Assembly: GCF_002104515.1 (NCBI RefSeq)
Contig: NZ_NBOE01000001.1
Span: forward strand, 310,001 to 374,000
Length of the DNA stretch: 64,000 bases
Source: Colwellia polaris
GTDB lineage: Bacteria; Pseudomonadota; Gammaproteobacteria; Enterobacterales; Alteromonadaceae
Direction of reading: 5' to 3'
Below, piece after piece: positions 9,021-20,350 of the stretch; positions within the stretch are counted from its first letter, which is position 1, and each line of letters begins with the position of its first letter. Both the position numbers and the translations under genes were made by a program. The notes under the pieces were generated by a model. That model was not told where the DNA came from. It saw only the letters and a program-made list of their open reading frames with translations, and made no database searches.

Positions 9021-9334
9021 AATGACTTTTGACCAATTTAACGTCCGGGTTTGTGATACGAGATTATCGTAAACAAAGATCAGACTGAATCTAAATTATC
9101 TTATGTCTCAGTAACATTTTACATAATGATTAACGATATAATACGCGCTAAACTAAGTTGTTTTTATCGTTAATGATACCAAACGTAGCGTTGTTCTGAA
9201 CATAAAGTTGGAACCGAATATTATCGCACAATTTTTAGTCCAAATTCATCTTAAATCTCTGTTTTTGTTCATTCGATTGCCGTGTTAATATGTGCGCGTT
9301 TATATCTTCCCTACAAAATTAGAGTTTAAGTTTC
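9021..9334. promoter_or_regulatory. Divergent uvrA / yajR intergenic region
   Basis: A 314-base gap that must hold promoters for both divergent genes. TAATAT near 9285-9295, downstream of TTTTGT-like sequence, is a possible -10 for yajR, but the match is weak. No LexA-type palindrome, hairpin or small ORF stands out. Confidence 0.3.
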
Positions 9335-10699
9335 ATGAGCGTATCCGGTTTAAATAATATCGAGAAGAAAGCCGCATTATCATTGGCGTCAGTGTTTGGC
9401 TTGCGCATGCTAGGCTTGTTTATGATCTTGCCCGTTTTTGCCATTTACGGTGAGCAACTTATTGGCTATAGCCCTATTTGGCTTGGCGTAGCTATTGGCG
9501 CTTATGGTTTAACGCAAGCTTTGTTACAAATTCCAATGGGAATTTTGTCAGACAAATTTGGACGTAAACCTGTTATTTTAGCCGGTTTAGTCATTTTTTT
9601 ACTTGGTAGTATTGTCGCCGCCATGTCAGACACTATTTATGGCGTGGTATTTGGCCGAGCTTTACAAGGAACCGGTGCTATAGCGAGTGCCATTCTTGCA
9701 TTAGCGGCTGACTTAAGCCGTGAAGAACAGCGTCCTAAAGTAATGGCAACCATAGGCATGTTCATTGGCCTTTCGTTTACTGTTGCAATGATTATTGGCC
9801 CAATAGTCGCACAAGCGTTTGGGCTAAGTGGCTTATTCTGGTTTATCGCCTTGTTAACGATATTTGCCATGCTGACGATTCAATTTATTGTCCCCAATTC
9901 TATAAATACCGCCCCTAAAGGCGACAATGTTGCTTTGCCTTCAAAATTAGGCAGCTTAATTCGTGATAATCAATTGTCGCGCTTAAATTGGGGGGTATTT
10001 ATTTTACACATGGCGTTAACGGCATGTTTTGTTACTTTACCCAAACAATTTGTTGCTAATGGTTTAGCGCTTGAACAGCATTGGCAGCTTTATTTACCGA
10101 CGTTAATTGGCTCATTTTTCTTAATGGTGCCATTTATGATCATCGGGATGAAAAAGCAAAAAGAAAAGCAAATGTTTAGTGCGGCGGTTGCACTGTTAAC
10201 CTTGGCGCTATTATTACTTTGGTATTTACCGACTAGTTTGTTTAGCTTAGTTGTCTTGGTAATGATGTTTTTTACCGCTTTCAATTACTTAGAAGCCACT
10301 ATGCCGTCAATATTATCGCGTATAGCCCCTGCCGGCGTTAAAGGTAGTGTGATGGGAATTTATTCAAGTAGTCAATTTTTAGGGGCTTTTGCTGGTGGTA
10401 TTTTAGGCGGCTTTGTTGCAGGCGAATTTGGTGAGCAAACTATATTTTTGGTGACCGGTTTATTTGCTTTAGTTTGGTTACTTTTAACCTTAGGGATGAA
10501 ACCCCTGAAAAAATCGAAAGCTTATAGTTTTTCAACCAGTATCATTAGTGATGAAAAAGCGCTTGAAATAGCACAAAAGCTGAGTGAAATGCCGGGCGTT
10601 ATTGAAGCAACCATTATGCATGAAGAAGCTGTCGCTTATTTAAAAGTAGACGATAAAACGGCTGATCTTGTGAGTATTAAAGCGTTATTAAATCAATAA
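9335..10699 (+). CDS. yajR: MFS transporter with C-terminal YAM-like domain (YajR family)
   Basis: A 454-residue major-facilitator protein, the same length as E. coli YajR. Twelve hydrophobic segments span about residues 15-385, with the motif-A loop GILSDKFGRKPV near residues 68-79 and GRALQGTGAIASA near residue 107. After the last helix (about residue 390) comes a soluble ferredoxin-like tail (DEKALEIAQKLSEMPGVIEATIM...), matching the YAM domain that defines YajR. Its substrate is not established; it is assumed to be a proton-driven inner-membrane exporter. It starts ATG after AGAG. Confidence 0.85.
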   Translation: MSVSGLNNIEKKAALSLASVFGLRMLGLFMILPVFAIYGEQLIGYSPIWLGVAIGAYGLTQALLQIPMGILSDKFGRKPVILAGLVIFLLGSIVAAMSDTIYGVVFGRALQGTGAIASAILALAADLSREEQRPKVMATIGMFIGLSFTVAMIIGPIVAQAFGLSGLFWFIALLTIFAMLTIQFIVPNSINTAPKGDNVALPSKLGSLIRDNQLSRLNWGVFILHMALTACFVTLPKQFVANGLALEQHWQLYLPTLIGSFFLMVPFMIIGMKKQKEKQMFSAAVALLTLALLLLWYLPTSLFSLVVLVMMFFTAFNYLEATMPSILSRIAPAGVKGSVMGIYSSSQFLGAFAGGILGGFVAGEFGEQTIFLVTGLFALVWLLLTLGMKPLKKSKAYSFSTSIISDEKALEIAQKLSEMPGVIEATIMHEEAVAYLKVDDKTADLVSIKALLNQ

Positions 10700-10745
10700 A
10701 TAAAGGTTAATATTTTTACCTAGTTAGTTAGCCGGATAATAGGCT

Positions 10746-11231
10746 TTAAAATACCGCGGTGATGAAATCTGTAATATGCTTTTCGGCTATGTGCATATTA
10801 ACTTCATCATCTAACTCTTTTCCTACTAATGCATTGCCTAACGGCGACTCTGGCGTAATAACAACAATATTTAAAATGTTATTGTTTGCCAGAGTAAGTT
10901 TACAACGATAACCACCGGCAACAGGTGCTAGAAAAAACCACTGTTGTTTATCTATATCCTTTTCTAATTGTACAACCGCACCAACAGCTACTTTTAATTT
11001 GGTTTCTAATGCTTCAAGCGGAAAACTGTGTAAACGTTGAATAGCATATTTTATCTCATCTACTCGCCTAGATTGCCCCTCGGCTAAGTAACTCTGCTCT
11101 ATGGCTAAGGTATCGTATTGTGTTTCTGCCACTGATTGATCGTCGGTAGCGGCTTTATGCGCATTGTTCGCTGCCATTAATGCTAACGATAACTCTTGCT
11201 GTAATTGAGCAGTAACTTGCTCAATAATCAT
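10746..11231 (-). CDS. GreA/GreB-like transcription factor
   Basis: A 161-residue protein with an N-terminal helical hairpin (about residues 1-75) and a C-terminal FKBP-like Gre domain carrying VVITPESPLGNALVGKELDDEV (about 123-144), close to the GreA signature. The tip of the hairpin is acidic (TDDQ, residues 29-32), as needed to deliver Mg2+ to RNA polymerase for transcript cleavage. It is less conserved than GreA/GreB proper, so it may instead be a Gre-fold regulator binding the RNAP secondary channel. It is a single gene convergent with yajR. Confidence 0.7.
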   Translation of the reverse strand: MIIEQVTAQLQQELSLALMAANNAHKAATDDQSVAETQYDTLAIEQSYLAEGQSRRVDEIKYAIQRLHSFPLEALETKLKVAVGAVVQLEKDIDKQQWFFLAPVAGGYRCKLTLANNNILNIVVITPESPLGNALVGKELDDEVNMHIAEKHITDFITAVF

Positions 11232-11361
11232 TTTTTTGTCGATGTTAATATCGCTTCTCCGACTTTCCTTTTTTAATAACTCAAGCGCAGCATACTCAAA
11301 TTATAAAGAAAGTAAACTCGTGCTTTCAATGAAGATAACATTGACTATATTTGTTACTATC

Positions 11362-11373
11362 TGACAGGTGTCA
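11362..11373. promoter_or_regulatory. Candidate operator upstream of fadH
   Basis: TGACA-N2-TGTCA is a perfect 5-bp inverted repeat 124 bases before the fadH start. It does not match the E. coli FadR consensus that I know; a TetR-type fatty-acid regulator is possible but unproven. Confidence 0.25.
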
Positions 11374-11490
11374 AAATAAAGCTTGAATTTTAGCTTACTA
11401 GCAGATATTTTATAATCTGATAAGTTTAAGCAAAAATATAAACTACCTTTATATTCCTTAGCTATAAATTAATATAACCATTAAAAGTGA

Positions 11491-13527
<2,037 letters not shown>

Positions 13528-13555
13528 GCTCATAACGCAATAAGTAAAACTGAAA

Positions 13556-13589
13556 TGCCATGAGCCTTATATTATTAATGCTCATGGCA
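13556..13589 (+). terminator. Terminator-like hairpin after fadH
   Basis: TGCCATGAGC and GCTCATGGCA form a perfect 10-bp stem with a 14-base loop 29 bases after the fadH stop, followed by ATTTAT. The U-tract is weak. Confidence 0.6.
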
Positions 13590-13717
13590 ATTTATCTGAA
13601 AATTCAATAACTGATCACAAAGGCAATAATTTAAATTGAAATAATCATTAACTTATCAAGGTCTAATGATATGCTTACAAAAAGCATTTTGTAGATAACT
13701 AATAGATAAGAGTGACT

Positions 13718-15655
13718 ATGACGCTAATATTCAACCCCGCAATTGCTATTTCGAACTCACTCAGGTTTAAAGCTAAATTCTCTCTCTTAGCCTTAATGTT
13801 TTATCTGCCACTGATCGCTAGTTTCATTTGGATTGTTAAACAACAATTCCATAATCTCAGTCAATATCAATTAGAATTATCGGGCAATACTCAGATCAGT
13901 GCTATCGTTGAGCTCGAACAAGCGGTTGGAAATATTCGTTTAAGTCAAACTCGTAGCAATGATATTACTCAGAAAATTGAGCAACTAACGTTGCCCGAAA
14001 ATAATAAGCAAACCTTGCTTGTGGGTTGGCAAAACTTACGCGTTAGCGAGCGAACATTTAATGACTTTTCGATGTTTTACGACAAAACATTCGCCGAGCG
14101 AGAAAACTTAGCAGCAGTAAGTGGTTTGTCGAGAGAGCCAGATCCACAAGCTTTTTATCTTGCTGAAGCGGCGTTGATAAGAATGCCAGCCTTAGTTGAA
14201 TACACCAGCAGAATTAAAGATTTAACAAGCAGTATTATTAGTAATAACGGTTTTAGTGCTGAAACATATACTTTGCTAGTTGCTTTAGATAATCGCTTAG
14301 ATGAACTACAGCTACAGTACGCAAAAACTATTGAACAACTTAAACGTGTTGCCCCTAACATGTTTAATAACTACTTATCGCAATATGAAAATGTAAAGCA
14401 ATCGGTAGACAATTATCAGGCATTACTGCGTAGCGAAGTTATTAATCCTGATAGCATTCAATGGCGTGCCGCTCAAGCCAAAAGCTTAGGAGATGCGCAA
14501 TACCAGCAACAGCAAGAATTAATGGTTTTGTCAGATAAACTTTTAGTTGATCGTATTCAACAGTTAAAAAGTAGTGGCATGCAAGCACTGTGGTTATTAT
14601 CGATAATACTTGTGATTATTATGTTGGCGATAAGCTATTTATTAGTGGGTATTTACCAATCATTGAGTGAAAATGTTAATAAAATAAATTTAGCCGCAGA
14701 GCGATTAGGTAATGGTGACTTCTCATTTAATATTAGTAGCAGTGCGAAGGATGAGCTTGGCGATATTACTCGTCGTTTTAGCCAAATGCAGCACAAAATT
14801 CACACATTATTAACGAGAGTTGCTAATGATGTTTCGGTACTAAAATCTGCAGCAGCTAATATTAATAGCCTAACCGAAGCGATGGAAAAAAATATTGCCC
14901 TACAGCAGCAAGATACTCATCAAGTTGCTAGTTCTATTAATCAAGTTAATGATTCTGTGCAAATAATTTCATCAAATACGGCGGACGCTAAAATCCTGAC
15001 AGAGCATGCATACACAAGTGTTAATCATGGTGAAGAAGTTATAAGTGATACTGCCAATGTAATCACCGCTATCTCTTCGCAAGTAAATGCTTCCGCTGAA
15101 GTTATCAATGAGCTCGCGTTGCATAGTAGTGAGATTGGTAAGTTTGTTAATGTGATCAGAGAGATAGCAGATCAAACTAACTTATTAGCATTAAATGCCG
15201 CAATAGAAGCGGCACGAGCAGGAGATCAAGGTAGAGGTTTTGCCGTTGTTGCTGACGAAGTGCGAACATTAGCGGTTAGAACACAAGATTCTACCAGTGA
15301 AATTCAACGCATTATCGAACAGTTACAGTTAGGTACTGGCCGTTCAGTTGAAGCGATGAAAAATGGTGTTGAACAGGCTGAGCAAGGCGTTGAAAAAACT
15401 GCACAAGTGGCTGATGCCTTTCAGCAGGTCAGTCAGAGTGTTACTGAAATAGTTTCAGCAACCACTCAAATATCAAATGCTGTTGAGCAACAACGAAATA
15501 TGGTGATTGGTATCACAGGAAACACCCATGATATTGCTGAAAGTACTGATAATTTGTTACAGTCAGCTGAAGACGCCGCAAATGCCGGTGCTAATATTTC
15601 TCAACTTGCAGAAGATCTTGCGGTACAATTAGCGCAGTTTACTCTGAAAAAATAA
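13718..15655 (+). CDS. Methyl-accepting chemotaxis protein
   Basis: The start is placed at ATG 13718 (the GTG six bases earlier is less likely). An N-terminal membrane segment (about residues 20-45) is followed by a long helical periplasmic domain to about residue 290. Then come a second membrane segment, a HAMP linker ([16 protein letters not shown]) and a cytoplasmic signalling helix bundle. The tip contains the near-invariant [19 protein letters not shown] and [11 protein letters not shown], which bind CheA/CheW. The ligand is unknown; the sensor is predicted to be all-helical and lacks a recognisable Cache or PAS pocket. No chemotaxis operon is nearby. Confidence 0.92.
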   Translation: MTLIFNPAIAISNSLRFKAKFSLLALMFYLPLIASFIWIVKQQFHNLSQYQLELSGNTQISAIVELEQAVGNIRLSQTRSNDITQKIEQLTLPENNKQTLLVGWQNLRVSERTFNDFSMFYDKTFAERENLAAVSGLSREPDPQAFYLAEAALIRMPALVEYTSRIKDLTSSIISNNGFSAETYTLLVALDNRLDELQLQYAKTIEQLKRVAPNMFNNYLSQYENVKQSVDNYQALLRSEVINPDSIQWRAAQAKSLGDAQYQQQQELMVLSDKLLVDRIQQLKSSGMQALWLLSIILVIIMLAISYLLVGIYQSLSENVNKINLAAERLGNGDFSFNISSSAKDELGDITRRFSQMQHKIHTLLTRVANDVSVLKSAAANINSLTEAMEKNIALQQQDTHQVASSINQVNDSVQIISSNTADAKILTEHAYTSVNHGEEVISDTANVITAISSQVNASAEVINELALHSSEIGKFVNVIREIADQTNLLALNAAIEAARAGDQGRGFAVVADEVRTLAVRTQDSTSEIQRIIEQLQLGTGRSVEAMKNGVEQAEQGVEKTAQVADAFQQVSQSVTEIVSATTQISNAVEQQRNMVIGITGNTHDIAESTDNLLQSAEDAANAGANISQLAEDLAVQLAQFTLKK

Positions 15656-15723
15656 TTATCTAGGCAGAATGAATAATAATAACACACAGAAATTTTCCAT
15701 TACGCACGCAGGCAACCGTTAAT

Positions 15724-17055
15724 ATGGTTGCCATTAATACTATGGTTGGGATAGCTGCTACAGATATCGAGATTGCCAATTCAGCTGCTGATTTTAAACA
15801 ATTACTATTGGCAGAAATTTCCCAAGCCACCACTCGTATCTACATTTCTGCGCTTTATATACAAGACGATGAAGCCGGCAGAGAAGTGCTAGCCGCTTTA
15901 TATCAGGCTAAACAAAAAACGCCATCATTAGATATTTGCTTATTCGTAGATTTTCATCGTGCGCAAAGAGGCTTAATTGGTGATAAAGAATCTGGCGGTA
16001 ACCGTGACCTTTACTTAGCGCTTGAAAAGCAACACAAAGTATCTATTAATATTTATGGTGTACCCGTTAAGCGTAAAGAATTACTGGGCGTTTTACACTT
16101 AAAAGGCATGGTAATTGACAATGTATTGCTTTACACCGGTGCCAGTATTAATGATATTTATTTACAGCAAACAGACCGTTATCGCCTCGATCGCTATTAT
16201 CGTTTAAACAGTCAGGCTTTAGCAGATAACTTTTGTGAATACTTGCAACGCTGCTTTATTGAACCCGCATTGGCTCCGCTATTAAATCAAGGTGAAGTCC
16301 CTAATGCAAAAAGAATAAAGCGTAAAATTTTCCGCTTAACTAAGTTATTAAAAGCGGAAAAATATAAAGCTTTTAATACTCAAAAATCTGACAATAATAT
16401 CGGAGATATTCAAGCGTCTATGTTGGTAGGTTGTGGCCGAAGAGGCAACCAACTAAATCGCGCTATTAGAGATTTAGTGCGCAATAGCCAAGAGACGCTA
16501 GTTATTTTTACGCCTTACTTTAATTTACCCAAGCCTTTGCTCAGAGACTTAGATGCGGCACTAAAACGTGGTGTAAAAGTTACTTTAACGGTGGGTGATA
16601 AAAAAGCCAATGACTTTTATAACCCTGATGAAACCACTTTTTCAACCGTTGAAATAGTACCTTATATTTATGAACGTTTACTGGTGAGCTTTTTGTCTCG
16701 TCGTCAAAAATTTCTCGATAATGGGAATTTGTCACTGAGATTGTGGCAGCATGCTAGCAACAGCTTTCACTTGAAAGGAATTGTGGCAGATAATCGCTAT
16801 CACTTATTAACGGGAAGTAATTTAAATCCTCGGGCTTGGTCGCTTGATTTAGAGAATGGTATTTTACTCGATGATGAAAAAGGGCGGTTAGCGGATAAGT
16901 TTAATGCCGAATTTCAACGTATTACCGAGCATACCAAAATTATTCATAATATCGCTGACATTGAAAGCTTGCATAATTATCCCGATAAACCGCGTAAATT
17001 ATTAAAACGTTTACGAATGACGCAAATCGACAGGCTATTAAAACGATTCTTATAA
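15724..17055 (+). CDS. pssA: CDP-diacylglycerol--serine O-phosphatidyltransferase
   Basis: A 443-residue enzyme of the phospholipase D superfamily, collinear with E. coli PssA. Two HKD-type motifs are visible: H125-x-K in VLHLKGMVIDN and a second in FHLKGIVADN in the last quarter. Conserved blocks FVDFHRAQRGLIG, TPYFNLP and TGSNLNPRAWSLDLENGIL match the family. It makes phosphatidylserine, the precursor of phosphatidylethanolamine, at the membrane surface. A MITE-like element (17067-17297) lies between its stop codon and the terminator at 17328. Confidence 0.95.
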   Translation: MVAINTMVGIAATDIEIANSAADFKQLLLAEISQATTRIYISALYIQDDEAGREVLAALYQAKQKTPSLDICLFVDFHRAQRGLIGDKESGGNRDLYLALEKQHKVSINIYGVPVKRKELLGVLHLKGMVIDNVLLYTGASINDIYLQQTDRYRLDRYYRLNSQALADNFCEYLQRCFIEPALAPLLNQGEVPNAKRIKRKIFRLTKLLKAEKYKAFNTQKSDNNIGDIQASMLVGCGRRGNQLNRAIRDLVRNSQETLVIFTPYFNLPKPLLRDLDAALKRGVKVTLTVGDKKANDFYNPDETTFSTVEIVPYIYERLLVSFLSRRQKFLDNGNLSLRLWQHASNSFHLKGIVADNRYHLLTGSNLNPRAWSLDLENGILLDDEKGRLADKFNAEFQRITEHTKIIHNIADIESLHNYPDKPRKLLKRLRMTQIDRLLKRFL

Positions 17056-17066
17056 TGATTATATTT

Positions 17067-17297
17067 AACCTGAACTCTGGATAAGCAGCACTTGCTCAAT
17101 GCACCCTTTTAAGCCATTTTCTGCGTTAAAACGTCGATAAATAGCGCGCTATTCATAAACGTTTTGACTTAAAAATGGCATAAAATGAAGCATTGATGAT
17201 GTCTATTCGTGATGTTCACCTGGCTAGAGCATTTACTTTATCAACTAAGCTTTTGATTCACTTGAGTATCAAGCACTCATTATCCAGAGTTCAGGTT
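17067..17297 (+). mobile_element. MITE-like element copy 3 (231 bp)
   Basis: Perfect 18-bp terminal inverted repeats, flanked by the direct repeat ATTT (17063-17066 and 17298-17301). It is inserted 7 bases after the pssA stop and before the pssA terminator, so it would be transcribed as pssA 3' UTR. Confidence 0.95.
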
Positions 17298-17327
17298 ATT
17301 TACGTAATAAATCGCCTGTTAATAAGA

Positions 17328-17356
17328 AAGCATAATGTTCTCATTATGCTTTTTTT
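17328..17356 (+). terminator. Intrinsic terminator of pssA
   Basis: AAGCATAATG and CATTATGCTT form a 10-bp stem with a 4-base TTCT loop followed by a run of seven Ts. It lies 270 bases after pssA because the MITE-like copy intervenes. Confidence 0.9.
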
Positions 17357-17436
17357 ATTGCTTCTAGTGTATGGCACGAATGCCAACTTTAGTTTTATCG
17401 CAATGCTATCTTTAGCAAAATAGGATAATAACGATA

Positions 17437-18135
17437 TTAATTCGTAGTATATATTTGTTGTGCGGGGTTATAGCTCATCCAAGAGGTTAATACGTACTTG
17501 TTTGATGAAATAGGTATATTTCCACGGTGTGTATGGGTAAAACCACACGGAGCAATAATCATGCTGCCGGCTTTGGGCTTAATAATTTTATTCTGATAAT
17601 AAAACTCTGTTTCGCCGCCTTCTTCCACGTCATTTAAATAAATAATAAAAAGCAGCACACGATGCAATGCTTTGTTATCGCCTAATTGTGGGTATATTTC
17701 CGAGTGCCAATAGCCATAATTACCTTTACCTTGCTCATAACTTTGCGCGTTAACTGGCGCTAAATTAAATAAATACTTAATTAAATTAAATAAGTTTGGT
17801 TTGCCAACTTCTTCAAAATTATCAACAGTTAATAAAACCGGTTGTTTAGTTTTAGGGTGCTGAACTGTAAGTGCAATACCGCCAATTAAACTGAAAAAAT
17901 ATTGACTAATGTAGTCGGTAATTTGCTTACTGCAAGCTTGTAAAATGGTTTGTAGTGCAGGCTGAAATTCAGCATGTTGATTAAGATAAATGTCTTGGCT
18001 GAGCTTCTTCGTTGTATCGACACCGCCGCCCGTTCTTCCTGCCACTTTATGTTTACTGTTTTCAAAGTCTTGAATGAACTTTGCACAAAATTCTGGGCTA
18101 AGTGCATTTGGGTATACTTCAATAAAATCTGTCAT
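17437..18135 (-). CDS. 2OG-Fe(II) oxygenase (prolyl 4-hydroxylase-like fold)
   Basis: A 232-residue protein with a double-stranded beta-helix dioxygenase core at about residues 140-220. The first metal-ligand motif reads W-H144-S-E146 rather than the usual H-x-D. The second part follows the family: RVLLFIIYLNDVEEGGETEF, IIKPKAGSMIIAP, a distal His (H203 in HTHRG) and the 2-oxoglutarate-binding basic residue K213 (SSNKYVLTSW). It probably hydroxylates a protein or small molecule in the cytoplasm; the substrate is unknown. It is a single gene. Confidence 0.82.
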   Translation of the reverse strand: MTDFIEVYPNALSPEFCAKFIQDFENSKHKVAGRTGGGVDTTKKLSQDIYLNQHAEFQPALQTILQACSKQITDYISQYFFSLIGGIALTVQHPKTKQPVLLTVDNFEEVGKPNLFNLIKYLFNLAPVNAQSYEQGKGNYGYWHSEIYPQLGDNKALHRVLLFIIYLNDVEEGGETEFYYQNKIIKPKAGSMIIAPCGFTHTHRGNIPISSNKYVLTSWMSYNPAQQIYTTN

Positions 18136-18326
18136 GTTTATTTTCTTATTATTAATCGTAGTGCAGCTAATCTGTGTTCAGCATACAACAAAGCGCTAGT
18201 AATTTAATTACCTTGTTGCAAAATCTCTGTAGAATGTTTGAATAAAGTATATTGTAAGGTGCATTTAGCAGTTTAAATTACTGGCTATTAATGCATACCT
18301 GATCCCAAAAGATGTAGAGAGTTATC

Positions 18327-18722
18327 ATGATAAAAGAAAGTATAAAACCAAGATTTTGTGAAACTGATGGTCTAGGCCATATCAACAACACGGTAGTTGC
18401 ACAGTGGTTTGAAGGAGCAAGAGATCCAGTTTTTAAATGGTTTACACCAGATTTAAATTTAAGTAATTGGAAATTGATTTTGGCTAAAACTACAGTTGAG
18501 TTTCATGCAGAATTACAATATGGCGCTGAAGTAGAATTAAAAACCTATATCAGCCGGATCGGAAATAGCTCGTTTGATGTTTATCAAGAAGCTTGGCAAG
18601 ACGATAAAAAGTGTGCTTCTGGCACTGCCGTTATGGTGCACTTTGATCATAAGAATAAAAAGTCTCAAAAAATTTCAGCGGCAACAATCGATACGATGAA
18701 AGCGAATTTTATTGAGCTATAA
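18327..18722 (+). CDS. Acyl-CoA thioesterase (4HBT hotdog family)
   Basis: 131 residues with the hotdog-fold YbgC/4HBT signature RFCETDGLGHINNTVVAQWFE near residues 9-29; Asp14 is the expected catalytic residue, with His18 beside it. Members hydrolyse short- or medium-chain acyl-CoA or hydroxybenzoyl-CoA. It is a single gene between the oxygenase and ssb, with no context pointing to a particular substrate. Confidence 0.85.
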   Translation: MIKESIKPRFCETDGLGHINNTVVAQWFEGARDPVFKWFTPDLNLSNWKLILAKTTVEFHAELQYGAEVELKTYISRIGNSSFDVYQEAWQDDKKCASGTAVMVHFDHKNKKSQKISAATIDTMKANFIEL

Positions 18723-19011
18723 ATTGCTAAAAGCTGCATTGTTGATATGTGAAACCACCTCTATATATTATGGCTATCTAGCAAGTTAATAACCTCGTGA
18801 TTGAGCAGTAATATATAGATTCAGGTAAGTGGCAATTTAGACATAAGTGATAAAATATTTCAGAAAAAATCGTGTAAACCTAGCGTAATTATTTACCCGT
18901 AGTGGTAGAATCTGAATATTGTTATTAAAAATAAATATTCTGAGCGAGCCCACGCTTAGGTAGTGTTAAATAAGTAAAGTATCACTTTACTGTAAATATA
19001 GGATTTTGTTC

Positions 19012-19689
19012 ATGGCTGGTGTCAATAAAGTAATAATTTTAGGTAACTTAGGGAAAGACCCTGAAGTACGTTTTATGCCTAATGGTGGTGGGGTTGCTAA
19101 CCTTACTATTGCAACTTCTGAAAGTTGGAAAGACAAGCAAACGGGTGAACAAAAAGAAAAAACAGAATGGCACCGTGTAGTAATGTTCGGTAAATTAGCA
19201 GAAATCGCTGGCGAATATTTAAAGAAAGGCTCTAAAGTTTATATTGAAGGCGCTTTGCAAACACGTAAATGGCAGAACCAACAAGGCCAAGATCAATATA
19301 CTACTGAGATTGTAGTTCAAGGCTTTAACGGCACAATGCAAATGCTAGACTCACGTGGCGGTAGCGGTGCTGGCGCAGGCGGCTTTAACCAACAAGCACC
19401 TCAACAGTCTGGCGGTTTCCAGCAGCAAGCTGCAGCACCTCAACAAGGTGGTGGATTTAATCAGCAAGCAGCACCACAACAAGCTTATAACAAACCGGCA
19501 CAACAAAACGGTGGTTATCAACAACCTGCTCAGCAGCAACAAAATTCTCAACAATCTGGTGGTTATCAACAGCAATCTGGTGGATACCAGCAGCAGTCGT
19601 CTCAACAGTCAGGCGGTTTTCAACAAAATGCTCCTAAGGTAAACCCACAAGAGCCAACGATTGATTTTGATGATGATATTCCGTTCTAA
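19012..19689 (+). CDS. ssb: Single-stranded DNA-binding protein
   Basis: The OB-fold domain (residues 1-110) begins [19 protein letters not shown] and includes [24 protein letters not shown] long disordered Gln/Gly linker of about 100 residues built from irregular QQ-SGG-(Y/F)-QQ units follows, and the protein ends in the acidic tip DFDDDIPF that recruits repair and replication partners. The start is the ATG with AGGA upstream; the TTG six bases earlier is rejected. Upstream, GAATATT and AATATTC arms flank an AT-rich spacer near 18912-18940, but no clear LexA box is seen. A strong terminator follows. Confidence 0.96.
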   Translation: MAGVNKVIILGNLGKDPEVRFMPNGGGVANLTIATSESWKDKQTGEQKEKTEWHRVVMFGKLAEIAGEYLKKGSKVYIEGALQTRKWQNQQGQDQYTTEIVVQGFNGTMQMLDSRGGSGAGAGGFNQQAPQQSGGFQQQAAAPQQGGGFNQQAAPQQAYNKPAQQNGGYQQPAQQQQNSQQSGGYQQQSGGYQQQSSQQSGGFQQNAPKVNPQEPTIDFDDDIPF

Positions 19690-19717
19690 CACATAGTTAA
19701 TTCGAACATTCAACTAG

Positions 19718-19746
19718 AAAAGGTGAGCTTGTGCTCACCTTTTTTC
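19718..19746 (+). terminator. Intrinsic terminator of ssb
   Basis: AAAAGGTGAGC / GCTCACCTTTT form an 11-bp stem with a TTGT loop and a following T-run. Confidence 0.93.
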
Positions 19747-19927
19747 GTTATATAGTTTTATTTTTTAGTTAAACCATACCAAGTTGCGTAATTAATTAGC
19801 TGTTCACTTTTAGTTATAAAAACGGAGAACACTTCAATAATCCAACGAGTATAAATTGATTAACTGGATATAAATAAGCTAATAACTAAGAAAAGTAGAG
19901 GTATTCAATAGAGCGTAGGTTTATAGT

Positions 19928-20332
19928 TTAAAACGATTTAGTCAATTGGCTATTTAACCAAACCTTAGCCGTTTCAATTGAATCGAATGATTTGTTTTTT
20001 AGTCCAGCTTGACTATAAGCTTTTTGAAAAATACTTTCGGCAATCGCCGGTGACTCACTTAAACAAGAGTAGATTGCTAAAGCTTTTGTTTGTCCAGTGC
20101 TAACAAGTTTTACATGATAATCTAAAGCGTTTTTTGTGGCTAATGGCAGGCCTCTTAAAATGAGTAATACTGCGAAGTTTTGGCTATCAACATTGTTAAT
20201 AATAATGTTTGTAAGATCAGCGTGCATTTTTTTAAAGAACTCTATATTCCATGGACCAGTCGCATCAATAGATATAATGTTTCCTTCTACAGTAAAACTG
20301 CATTGTCCGTGTGGGAGAAAGTCTGCTTTCAA
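19928..20332 (-). CDS. SpoIIAA/STAS-like domain protein
   Basis: A 134-residue soluble protein. The order EGNIISIDATGPWNIEFFKKMHADL (strands and helix), LLILRGLPLAT and the C-terminal FDSIETAKVWLNSQL resembles small SpoIIAA-like STAS proteins, whose last segment is typically a D-x-x-x-A-x-x-W-L helix. No enzymatic residues are evident. It starts 18 bases after the TIGR01777 gene on the same strand, so the two are probably one transcript. Function is unknown. Confidence 0.6.
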   Translation of the reverse strand: MKADFLPHGQCSFTVEGNIISIDATGPWNIEFFKKMHADLTNIIINNVDSQNFAVLLILRGLPLATKNALDYHVKLVSTGQTKALAIYSCLSESPAIAESIFQKAYSQAGLKNKSFDSIETAKVWLNSQLTKSF

Positions 20333-20350
20333 CGGGTTACCTATAACTTA

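Noticed and set aside
9021-9334. LexA (SOS) box upstream of uvrA
   Set aside because: No CTGT-N8-ACAG or close variant found by eye.
17193-17423. 76-codon ORF across MITE copy 3 and the pssA terminator
   Set aside because: It is formed by repeat sequence, has no ribosome binding site and is not open in the same way in the other five copies.
19355-19642. Long ORFs in alternative frames of the ssb linker, both strands
   Set aside because: The low-complexity CAA/GGT repeat lacks stops in other frames; composition (poly-Leu or poly-Asn/Ser) is not protein-like and ssb itself is certain.
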